Source of the DNA: Delphinus delphis
Taxonomy: Eukaryota; Chordata; Mammalia; Artiodactyla; Delphinidae
Direction: 5' to 3'
Length of the DNA: 64,000 nt
Assembly: GCF_949987515.2 (NCBI RefSeq)
Contig: NC_082690.1
Location: forward strand, 102,484,400 to 102,548,399
Below, in pieces: positions 23,201 to 35,800 of the stretch (position 1 is the stretch's first letter; each line of letters begins with the position of its first letter). The translations under genes and the position numbers were made by a program. The notes under the pieces were generated by a model that ran no database searches, had not been told where the DNA came from, and worked only from the letters and a program-made list of their open reading frames with translations.

Positions 23201-26200
23201 GTGGGAACAGAAAAGACAATGGCTGCTGCAGACCCACTGGACCCTGGACAAATACGGGATCCTGGCGGATGCCCGCCTCTTCTTCGGGCCCCAGCACCGG
23301 CCTGTCATCCTGCGACTGCCCAATCGCCGTGCCCTGCGCCTCCGAGCCAGCTTCTCCCAGCCCCTCTTCCGGGCTGTGGCTGCCATCTGCCGGCTCCTCA
23401 GTGAGTCCCCGGCTGGTCCCCACTCTGCCCCCTGCGAGGGTCCTGCCAGGGGGCACGTTCCCTCCCTTTCCAGGCCCAGCTGTTGTCACCTCGACCTTGC
23501 TGAGCTGTTCCCCATCCGGCTCGTGGGGCTGTGCGCTGCCCCGAACTGCCCATGGGTGGGGCGGGAGGTCACAGGGCAGAACCCCAGCCCCCGCTGAGAC
23601 CTCTGCTCCTCTCAGGTATCCGGCACCCTGAGGAGATGTCTCTGCTCCGGGCTCCTGAGAAGAAGGAGAAGAAGAAGAAGGAAAAGGAGCCGGAAGAGGA
23701 GGTGTATGACTTGACCAAGGTCGTCCTGGCCGGGGGTGAGTGCAGGCGGGGCAGCCCAGGGGCGGCCACAAGGGCAGGCCCCGGAGGCCTGGGGTCGGGG
23801 CCAGGCCTGGTTGACCGTGACCCGCACTCCAGGCGTGGCACCTGTGTCGTTCCGGGGGATGCCAGCCCACTTCTCAGACAGTGCCCAGACCGAGGCCTGC
23901 TACCACATGCTGAGCCGGCCACTGGCACCGCCAGACCCCCTGCTGCTCCAGCGCCTGCCTCGGCCCAGCTCCCTCTTGGACAAGACCCAGCTCCACAGCA
24001 GGTGCCTCGCCTGCCGGGTCTTCACCTGCCCTTGTGCCTGAGCCCCTGCTCCCAGAGCCCACACCCTCCCCTGTGTCCTGCTCGTCCCAAACCCACGCCT
24101 GTCCCCAGGACTTTCCTGCACGTGTGTGCTCGCCCCAGCCCCTGCCCAGCCCCCCAGCCCGCCCCACTGCCCCCGGCTCAGCCCTGACCCAACCTCTGCC
24201 TGCGCTGCGGCCCAGGTGGCTGGACTCGTCGCGGTGCCTCATGCAGCAGGGTGTCAAGGCGGGGGACATGCTCTGGCTGCGCTTCAAGTACTACAGCTTC
24301 TTCGACCTGGATCCCAAGGTGGGCTGGGTCAGGGAGAAGGGGTGTCTGGATCAGTGGGACACGGGGACCTTGCATCCGGGGTCTGGGCTCTAGGAACATT
24401 AGACACTTGTAGGGGTCTGTCCATCTGTCCATTTGTCCATCCACACCCGTTTATTAACTCCATCGACATGGTGCTGGGCCCCGGTTGATGGCAAGACCTG
24501 TTTCTCAAGGACCATCAGGGAGATAATGACCACAGCTCAGTGTAGACGGTTGTAGGTGCCCCTGGGAAGGCTGCTCAGGTGGGAGGCACCCACACCTGCA
24601 CTCAGGGAAGGCTTCCTGGAGGCGGTGGTACTGGGACCTGCAGGGACTAGGGGCAGGTGAAAGACGAGGCTTTGCGGGCGGGCACCTGTGTGCCTCTCTC
24701 CCTCCCTGCTTGCCGTCCCCACCGGCAACCAACAGGCTCCATGAATCCATCCAGAAAACCTCCAGGTGCTCCCTCTACCTGTGGCCCCACTTCTCTGAAC
24801 CGCCTTCACTGCCAAACTGCTAAGCGCCATTGTCTCTAGAACCCTGGGGCCCAGCGTCTTTGCTCCCCGCAAGCCTTTCCTGTGGGTGCCCCTCGACTCC
24901 CTCTCTCTCCTCAGCCAACTCTATCCCAGAGTCTTCTATCCTGGAGTCCCTGTCCTGCTGAGGTGACCATGCCTTCCAGGCTATCTGTCCCCTGCTCACT
25001 TCCCGTCCACTTCTTCTTTTTTTTTTTGGCTACACCACACGGCATACGAGATCAAACCTGCACCCGCTGCAGTGGAAGTCTTAACCACTGGATGGCCAGG
25101 GAAGTTCGCCATCCACTTCTTACTTGGCCACTTGGGATCCGCACGCGCACAAGGGTCTGCAGCTGCCCTGCCCAGGTTCCTCAGCCCTTCCTCCTGTCTC
25201 CACAGCCTCTGGGAGTTGCAGGCTCCAGGGCTCCATTCCCCAGCTTCCTTCTCTCTACCCTTTCTCCCAGGAAGCTCCAGCCTCCTGGATTTAAGGGTCA
25301 TCTCTGTGCTCTTTATAGATTTACCACCTCCAGCCCAGACCTCTCTCCCCTGAGCTCTAGACTCTCATGTCCAAATGGCTGTCTCTGCTCTGGCACCTAA
25401 CAGGCATCTCAGCTTCTGCCTGAAACAGAACTCTTTTTTTTTTTTTGAAAGTAGCCTTCCACTAGGATAAGCCTACTTGTTTTGGACATAGTAACCTTTT
25501 AAAATTATTTATTTATTCATTTGTTTATTTATTTATTTATTTGCTGCATTGGGTCTTCGCTTTTGCCCGCAGGCTTTTCTCTAGTTGGGGCAAGCAGGGC
25601 TACTCTTCGTTGCGGTGTTCAGGCTTCTCATTGCGGTGGCTTCTCAAAGCACAGGTTCTAGGCACGCAGGCTTCAGTAGTTGCAGCACACAGCCTCAGTA
25701 GTTGCGGTGCATGGGCTCAGTAGTTGTGGCACGTGGGCTCAGTAGCTGTGGCACACGGGCTCAGTAGTTGTGGCTTGACGGGCTCTAGAGCACAGGCTCA
25801 GTAGCTGTGGCGCACGGACTTAGTTGCTCGGCCGCACGTGGGATCTTCCTGGACCGGGGATCAAAGCCGTGTCCCCTGCATTGGCAGGTGGATTCTTAAC
25901 CACTGCGCCACCAGGGAAGTCCTGAAACAGAACTCTTGATTCCAAGTCTGCCCAGCACATCCTCCCACCATGGGCTCATGGCAAAATCCCCACACTTACA
26001 CTATTCTGGGTCTTTCCCTTTCCCTCTCATCTCATCCCTCCTTGTGTCCTGTTGATCCTTCCTTGAACTAAACATCCCAAACCACCCGTTCCTCTCCATC
26101 CCTTCATCTGTGCAGCGTCAGGCTCTCTCGTGTGAGTTGCTGCAGCCCCTCCTAATGGGCCTCTCTCCTCCTTTGGCCTCCCCAACCTCCACGCAGTATC

Positions 26201-28162
26201 TGGAATGAACGTTTACAGGTGCATTAGGTCCTGTCAATCCTGCTTAAAAGGCTCCTGTGGGTGCCTGTGGCCCAGGACCGTGCTGATCTGGCCCCGGCGC
26301 TGCCCACTCCCTCTCACCCGCCCGGCCCCCCTTTCCTCTCCGTCCACATCCCCGTGCTCCTTCCTATCCTCCAGGCTGTTGTGCCCTTTTCCCTCCTTCC
26401 CTGCCTTCTTTTGTTTGTTGGTTTTTATTGAAGTATAGTTGATGAACAATATGATCTAAGTTACAGGTATACCATATAGTGATTCACAATTTTTAAAGGT
26501 TATACTCCATTTATAGTTGTCATAGATTATTGGCTATGCTCCCTGTGTATTCCCTGCCTTCTTTTTATTTTTTAAATTTTTTAATTAATTATTTTTTTTT
26601 GTGGCTGTGCTGCGTGGCTTGCAGGATCCCCCACCAGGGATCAAACCTGGGTCCCTGGCAGTGAAAACACCGAGTCCTAAACCACTGGACCTCCAGGGAA
26701 TTCCCATGCCTGCCTTCTTTTGGATTGAGTAGTTTTCATGATTCCATTTACCTCCTTTATAAGAGTGTATTATCTATGCTGCTTTTTTTTTCTCTTTTTA
26801 GCAGTTGCGTTAGGGGTTATAATTACCATCCAGTGAAACACCGCTTCACTGCAGTGTAAGAACCTTACAGTGGAATCCCCTCTTCCCCTCCCAGACTCTG
26901 CGCTCTTGTAATCCTACACTCCCCTTCTACATACGTCAAAGCCCACGATACATTGTCATCCTTGTTGCTGTTATTCTTATTTATTTATTTATTTTGCCGC
27001 GCCGCCCAGCTTGCAAGATCTTAGTTCCCTGACCAGGGATCGAACCCGTGCCCTTGGCAGTGAAAGCACGGAGTCCTAACCACTGGACTGCCAGGGAATT
27101 CCCTGTTGCTGTTATTATTATGATGATGACTGTATTGAGAAATAATTCATTACCACATAATTTGCCCATTTAAAGTGTAACAACTCAATGGTTTTTAGTA
27201 TATTCACAGAGTTCTGCAACTATCACCACAATCAGCTTTAGAACATTTTCATCATCCCCAGAAGAAATCTCACACCCATTAACCGTCACTCCTCACTTAC
27301 CCCCCACCCCTCCTAGCCCCAGGCATCTACCAGTCTCTTCTCTGACTCTACAGATCTGCCTGTTCTGGACATTTCATGTATATGAAATCGTGCAGCGTGT
27401 GGCCTTTTGCGGCTGGCTTCTTTCATTGAGCGTAATGTTTTCAAGGTTCATCCACGTTGTAGCCTGTCTCAGTGTTTCATTCCTTTTTATTGTAAAATTA
27501 TATTTCATTGTACATATATGCCACACTTTATTTATCCATTCATCAGTTAATAGACATTTGTTTTACCCCCACTGGTTGGTTGTTATGAACAATCCTGCCA
27601 TGAATATTCATGTACAAGTTTTTGAGTGGACATATATTTTCATTTCTCTTGGGTATATATCAATACCTAGGAGTAGAATTGTTGAGTCATCATCATGATT
27701 ATTTTTACTTTAACCAGTCCATTATTTTTTTTAACATCTTTATTAGAGTATAATTGCTTTACAATGGTGTGTTAGTTTCTGCTTTATAACAAAGTGAATC
27801 AGTTATGCATACAAATATGTCCCCATATCTCTTCCCTCTTGCGTCTCCCTCCCTCCCACCCTCCCTATCCCACCCCTCTAGGTGGTCGCAAAGCACGGAG
27901 CTGATCTCCCTGTGCTATGCGGCTGCTTCCCACTAGCTATCTATTTTACGTTTGGTAGTGTATATATGTCCATGCCACTCTCTCACTTTGTCCCAGCTTA
28001 CCCTTCCCCCTCCCCGTATCCTCAAGTCCATTCTCTAGTAGGTCTGCATCTTTATTGCCGTCTTGCCCCTAGGTTCTTCATGACTTTTTTTTTCTTTTTT
28101 TAGATTCCATATAAAAATACGGAACGCTTCACGAATTTGCGTGTCATCCTTGCGCAGGGGCC

Positions 28163-28213
<51 letters not shown>

Positions 28214-29817
28214 GAGTACGGTCCATTATTTTTTTATTACACTTTTAGTTTTGAGATAACTGTACATTCACAGACAGTTGTAAGAACTAACACATGACAT
28301 CCCGGATACCTGGAGACTCGTTACCCAGTTTCCCCCAACGAGTATCACAACCAGGACCTTGACATGATATGGTCAAGACACAGAAAAGTTCCATCAGCCA
28401 ATCGTCCTGCAAATGCATTTTTAAAATATGGAAAGCAGTCTTTTCTCTCTGCCTACACACTCACCATTCCCTGCCGGGTCTTCATCTTCCTGTGTATAGA
28501 TCTGGATTTCCAGCTGGTACCATTTTCTGTCTGCCTGAAGGACTTCCTTTAACATTTCTTGTCAAGCTGGTCTACTGGTGATGAATTCTTTCAGCTTTTG
28601 TATGTCTGTATAAGTCATTCTTTTGCCTTTGTTTTTTTTTTTTTGCGGTACGCGGGCCTCTCACTGTTGTGGCCTCTCCCGTTGCGGGGCACAGGGCCCA
28701 GCCGCTCCGCAGCATGTGGGATCCTCCCGGACCTGGGCACGAACCCGTGTCCCCTGCATCGGCAGACGGACTCCCAACCACTGCGCCACCAGGGAAGCCC
28801 TTGCCTTTGATTTTGAGAGAGATTACTTGTTGTAGAGTTCTTGGCTGACGTTTTTTTTTTTCCTTAAAAATTCTGCCTCACAGTCTTGTGGCTTGTCCCT
28901 CTTTGTTTATCTGTATGAAACACACGTTTTTTTCTGACTGCTTTTATGATTTTCTCTTTATCACTGGTTTTAAACAATCTGATGATCACGTGCCTTGGTT
29001 CGCTTCAGGTTTCTCATGCTTGGGGTCCATTGAGCCTCCTCGATCTGAGTTTATAGTTTTCATCAACTTTGGAAAAATTTCGGCCTTTATTTTTTCAGGT
29101 ATATTTTCTGCTCCCCCCTCTTTTATGGGATTCTGGTCACATGACTATTAGACTGCTTAAAATCATCCCACAGCTCACTGATGCTCTGTTCAGTGTTTTT
29201 TTCCCCAGTCTTATTTTTCCGTGTTTCATTTTGGATAGTTCTACCGCTCTATCCTCAAGTTTACTAATCTTTTCTTCTCCCGTGTCTAATATGTCATTAA
29301 TACCCTGCCTAGAAGTTCAATTTTGACCTTTTTTAATATTTTCCATCTCTCCTTAACATGCTCATGCTTTTCTCTACCTTCTTGAACATACAGGATATAT
29401 TTAAAATAATTTTTTTTAGTGTTTTTGTCTACTAATTCTATTATCTGTGTCATTTCTGGATTTACTTTTATTGACTATTTATCTCCTAATTATGAATTGT
29501 ATTTTTCTGCTTGTTCTCATGCCTGGAAATTTTTTTTGTTTTTTGGAAAATTTTTCTTTGATGCCAGACACTACAAATCTTATGTTCTTGGGTCCTGGAT
29601 TTTTTTTTTTTTTTTTTTTTTGGTAGTGCTTTAAATATCTTTAAACCTTGTTTTGAAGTTAAGACACTTGGAAACAGTTTGCTCCTTCTAAGGTTTGCTT
29701 TGAACATGAACTAATCATTATAATTTATAATAATTAAATAATAATTAATTAGATCAGAAAAAAGCATCTTTTAATCTAGGGCTAATTTACCCCATTACTG
29801 TGGCAAGAGCCTTCTGA

Positions 29818-29848
<31 letters not shown>

Positions 29849-32800
29849 GCCACCCGGCTTGTGTGATCTTAGTTCCCTGACCAGGGATTGAACCTCGGCC
29901 CTTGGCAGTGGTCACCACTGGACCACCAGGGAATTCACGTGTTCTGAGTATTCTGATGTTATATATATGATGAGGCTTCTCTAATCTGTGTTGGGAATAT
30001 GAACTATTCCCACCCTCATGTGAGCTCTGGGGATTGTTCCACCTGCTCCTTTTACTGTTTCTTTCTAGCCTTGAGTTATTTCCTTATACACGTGTGCTGA
30101 TCGGTACCCAGCTAATGACTAAAGAGGAGCCCTCTGCTGATTTCCATCCAGAGTTTTCTCTCTGTGCAGCTCTCTCCTCTGCAACACTCTGTCCTGTGAA
30201 TTCTAGCTGCCTTGGACTCCCCAGATTCTCAACTGCACCTGCTCTCCTCAGGGAATATGCTGGGCTCCGTTTGGGGTCCTCCTCTTGGCTACAGCACGCA
30301 CGCTTGCTCCAGGCAGCAAGCGTGGGGCAACCTCACCATTCACTTGTTTTCCTTCTCTCAGGGATCCCTGTTCTGTGTGGTCTGTTGTCCAGTATCTAAA
30401 ACCCGTTTGGTCTTTGTCGTTTTCTTTGTTTTAATTAAATTTTAGGGAATTCCCTGGAGGTCCAGTGGTTAGGGCTCTGTGCTCTCACTGCTGAGGGCCC
30501 AGGATCAATCCCTGGTTGGAGAACTAAGATCCCACAAGCTGTGCGGCCAAAAGAAAACAAAAAAGCTTAAATTTTATTTTTAATCAAAGTAACATATGGT
30601 GGCTTAAAGAGTTGAATAGTCCTAATAGTAATAACAACAATTTAAAAAAAAACAAAAAAACCCAGCTCCTTACCCCACCTCTCTTTATCCCAGATTTCTG
30701 ATCCCTAGAGACTATAGGTTTTGACTCCGTAGCTTTTTATTCTAGTGTTTACATCTACATGACAAGCTTATGTATGTCTATTCCCTTGACTTTTTCATTT
30801 CACGCATAATCTATTCACTTTGTGTGAAAGGTGAAGATTTATCTGTCTTATATCCTCCCTCCTTCCCCCACAACACACGCATCTCTTTGCATCTTTGCAG
30901 TTGACCTGTGTTGTAGCTTTTGGTTAAAACAACATGAGTGTGGCTGTGAATAGTAACACTTATAAATAACGTTCTTAGCTAAGCCACAGAGTAACTGTAC
31001 TTCCTTTCTTGGTTTATTTCTCTTCTATTAATTGTCTGTCTGTGTACAATTAGAAGAGAGACCCCAAAAGGCTATCTGTACACTCTCTGTGAGTCTGTGG
31101 CTTGCCATGGAGCATCTTCAGAGTGATGAGGTGGGATGCTCTATAACCAACATTGCAACCTAAGGACGATGCCCCTTTCAAAATGATCGATCACCTTAGG
31201 ATATCAGTCAGTGTTATTTCCTGGTCAGAACCGTGGAATGGTAGCAGTCTAGACCCACTGCTTAACTGTTGTCCTTGAACTTCCCTTCACGATTTCCTGG
31301 GAATTCCTATATTGGATTTCTTGATTCCTGGATCTCTTGTGTTCCTTTTTCTTGACTGACTCCCTCATCTTGATGGAGCATATATTTCAATAGCTTCCCC
31401 TAAAATGGTAAAATAGTAATAGCTTCCCCTAAGTGGTTTGAAATCCTGCGTGTTTGAGAAGGTCTCTGTTCTACCCTCACTTGCACGATAGTTTGGCTAG
31501 GTACAGAATTCTAGGTTTGAAACATTTTCCTGCCAAATTTTGAAGCCACCTTCCCATTGTCCTCTAGTTTCCAGTGTTGCTGTTGGGGAGTCCAATGCAT
31601 TTTTTATTTTCAATCCTTCCACGTGTGACCCTTTTAATTTTTCTTGAAAGGGGAGGGGAGGCCCCAGAAGCTTTAAGAATCTTCTTGGGAGTTGCCTGGT
31701 GATCTAGTGGTTAGGATTCAGCACTTTCACTGCCCTGGCCTGGGTTCAATCCCTGGTAGGGGAACTGAGATCCTGCAAGGATTGTTTTTATTTTGGCTGC
31801 ATTGGGTCTTCGTTGCTGCGTGCAGGCTTTCTCTAGTTGCAGCGAGCGGGGTCTACTCTTCGTGGCGGTGCACTTGTGCTAGGTGCCCGGGCTTCAGTAC
31901 TTGTGGCACACAGACTCAGTAATTGTGGCTTGCGGGCTCTAGAGCATGCAGGCTTCAGTAGTTGTGGCATTTGGGCTCAGTAGTTGTGGCTCACGGGCTC
32001 TAGGGTGCAGGCTCAGTAGTTGTGGCACATGGGCTTAGTTGCTCCACGGCATGTGAGATCTTCCCGGACCAGGGCTCGAACCCGTGTCCCCTGCATTGGC
32101 AGGTGGATTCTTTTTTTTTTTTTTTTATTTTTAAAATTTTTTTGGCAGGTGGATTCTTAAACACTGCGCCACCAGGGAAGCCCTGATGTGCTTTTTATGT
32201 GGCTTTAATTTACATTTCCCCAATGACTAATCAAGTTGACAACTTTTTCGTATGGCTATTAGCCATTTGGATATCCTCTTTTGTGAAGTTTCTTTCCAAA
32301 ATTTTTGCCAGTTTTTATATTGAGTTGCTTGTCTGTTTCATATTGCTTTGTAGGAGTTCTTTATATATTCTGTACATGAGTACTTTGACAGATAAATATA
32401 TTGTGAATATATTTTCCCACTCTGTGCTTTGCCTTTTCATTCTCTTAGTGGTTTATTTTATTTTATTTTTTAAAAATATTGATTGATTGATTGATTGATT
32501 GATTGCTGTGTTGGGTCTTCGTTTCTGTGCGAGGGCTTTCTCTAGTTGCGGCAAGTGGGGGCCACTCTTCATCGCGGTGCACGGGCCTCTCACTATCGCG
32601 GCCTCTCTTGTTGTGGAGCACAGGCTCCAGACGCGCAGGCTCAGTAATTGTGGCTCACGGGCCTAGTTGCTCTGCAGCATGTGGGATCTTCCCAGACCAG
32701 GGCTTGAACCCGTGTCCCCTGCACTGGCAGGCAGGCTCTCAACCACTGCGCCACCAGGGAAGCCCCTCTTAGTGGTTTATTTTGCTAAGCAGAAGCTCCT

Positions 32801-35800
32801 AATTTTAATATAATGTGAGTCGTATTTTTTCTTTTATGATTAATATTTTTTGCACCCTGTTTAAGAAATCTTTTATTCTAAGATCACACAGATGTAGGCC
32901 TATTTTTCTCCAAACACTTTATTGTTTTAACTTTGATATTTAGATCTTTTACCCAAATGGAATTGATATTTGTATGTAGTGTGAGGTAGGGATACAAAAA
33001 CTTTATTAATTTTTAAATTAAAAAAAAATGTACCATATGGGTATCCAATTGACCCAGGTCCATTTACTGAAAAGAGCATCCTTTCCCCAGTGATGGCAAG
33101 ATCACCTTTGTCTTAAGTCAGGTGAACATACATGTGTGGGTCTCTCTCTGACTCTCTTTGATTACATTGATCAATTTGTCTCTCTTTGTGAATGCCATGC
33201 TGTCTTAATTACTATAACTTTATAATCACGTTCCTTTTATTTATATTTTATTTTTATAAAAAACTTATTTATTTATTTTTGGCTGCGTTGAGTCTTTGTC
33301 ACTTCGCGTGGGCTTTCTCTAGTTGTGGGGAGCGGGGGCTACTCTTCGTGTGGTGCATGGGTTTCTCATTGCGGTGGCTTCTCTTGTTGCAGAGCACGGG
33401 CTCTAGGTGCACACTCTCAGTAGTTGTGGAGCACGGGCTTAGTTGCTCTGCAGCATGTGGGATCTTGCTGGACCAGGGCTCGAACCAGTGTCCCCTGCGT
33501 TGGCAGGCAGATTTTTAACCACTGCGCCACCAGGGAAACCCTGCATTGGGTCTTTGTTGCTGTGTGTGGGCTTTCTAAAGTTGAGGCGAGCAGGGGCTAC
33601 TCTTCGTTGTGGTGCGTGGGCTTCCCATTGCGGAGGCTTCTCTTGTTGCGGAGCACAGGCTCTAGGCATGTGTGCTTCAGTAGTTGTGGCTCACGGACTC
33701 TAGAGCGTAGGCTTGGTAGTTGTGGCACACGGGCTGAGTTGCTATCTTCCAGGACCAGGGCTTGAACCTGTGTCACCTGCATTGGCAGGTGATTCTTAAC
33801 CACTGCGCCACCAGGGCAGCCCCACATTCCTTTTAAAAATAACGTCCTGTTCTTGTTTTATGAGTGCAGTATTTTGTCTCTGTAAGGATTCTGACTGGTG
33901 TTGTTTGAAGTTTTTTCTGCTCCCTACATTGTCTTTATTTCCTCCAAGCTCTTTTTTTCCCCTGACTATATAGTTCATGGGTCTCTGTTGTTCATTCCAG
34001 CAGCTTTCCTAAAATGTGGGTAATCCCTGCCTGTCTTTTCATATTTAGAAGTAAGGCTCTAAGAAGCCAGTTGGAAACCCTAAGTGGATGAATAGGGCTT
34101 GGCATTTTAGGCCTCCTGGGGAAGATGGGGCAGGAATGCCACTTTCTGTGGGGGGTTTCTCTTTGGCTTCTCAGCAGTGAATGCTCTGATCTCCTGACTG
34201 GGGAATAGAAGGCTCATTGCCAATGTCTTTGGTGACAAGTGGGGAAGGGCTGGGGATGTCTCACCTTTCAAAATGCCAACTTTCCTTAATTCAGCTGTTT
34301 TCAGCACAATGCACCCCACACTCAGATGTACCAAATGCAGGGGTACCTCTGGCTCAGCATCTCGAGAGTAAATCTCTGGTTTCTACCTGGTGCCAGCTGG
34401 CTGTCACTTGGCTGCAGGGAGTGGGGAGGGAAGTGCTCTCTTTATAGACTTTCTGTGGTCCTCACTTCAGCCCACCCTCGCCTCCCAGAGGATCCCAGAC
34501 CTGAGCCTGTCCGCCATGTGAACTGGATGCCTTAGTTCAGATCTTAGTATTTTTGCTGTTTGCTTTCTGATCTTTTTTTTTTTAAACATCTTTATTGGAG
34601 TATAATTGCTTTACAATATTGTGTTAGTTTCTGCTGTATAACAAAGTGAATCAGCTATACGTATACATATATCCCCATATGCCCTCCCTCTTGCCTCTCC
34701 CTCCCACCCTCCCTATCTCACCCTTCTACGTGGTCACAAAATTCATTAGTGCGTTTGCCATAGAACAAGAGAGGGAAAAGGGTGTGAGATCCCAGCTCTC
34801 CTTCCCTGCAGCTCAGTTCCTGTCCATGTTTTTGCTTGTTCATCTTCCAAAATTTTGTTGGTATCTCTCACGAGCTGTAGTTGTCTCCCCTCTCTCTTCT
34901 TTGTCCTTTTGGGTTTATCCTTTTTATGCCTTTGCTATCAATTTTGGCAGGTTTCAGAGCGAGCGTGGGCTTGGTCTTCTGTGGGTAACTGGGATCCCCC
35001 TTTGAGTTCCTTCTCTCTGGAATGTTCTTCCTACCACTCTTCCCTTCAGTGGCTTGTTCATCCTCAGGTCTCAGTGCAGCCGCACCCCAGTTCCATTTTC
35101 TCTCATCACCATCAAACTTGTGGGCTTCCTGCCTGAGCACACAAGCGAGATGCCCTTTGGAAGCTACTTCCTTTCTCGCTTTGATTGTACTCTTGAATCA
35201 CTTCACTTATTTACCGACTGGTTTACTCGGTCCCCATTGTCCATTCAGCAGCATGCAGGGCACACAGCAGACAAATACTCAATATCTGCACAGAGAGGTT
35301 TAGAGGGAAGGGGCTGCCGCTTTCCTGGGCAGATGGGGCTGGCAGACTGGGATTGGGGTTGCGGAGCCACCAAATGAACCTGCACAGCACAGAGGGCAGG
35401 GCTGAGGCCCGAGGCTCGCAGGAGCTGGCTGCAGGGGGTGCTCAGGGCAGTTAGCACCGACCAACCCAGCCTCCCCTCCCACCGCTCCAGACAGACCCGG
35501 TGAGGCTGACGCAGCTGTACGAGCAGGCTCGGTGGGACCTGCTGCTGGAGGAGATTGACTGCACTGAGGAGGAGATGATGGTGTTTGCAGCCCTACAGGT
35601 ACCGGGCAGGCCTGGGAACCCCGGGTGGCTAGGTGCGCGCCAGGCCCAGGGCAGGGAGGGTGTGCCGGTGGGGGCCCACCTCCGGGGAAGCCCAGCTGAG
35701 GGCACTGTTGGGCTAAGGGGCTGCCCGCTCAGCCCTCCCTGGTCACGTGCTCCTCCCAGTACCACATCAACAAGCTGTCCCAGAGTGGGGAGGCGGACGA

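Noticed and set aside
22747..23631. 294-codon plus-strand frame over FERMT3 intron 2 and exon 3
   Set aside because: It is out of frame with the true exon 3 reading and spans a MIR and intron; a shadow frame.
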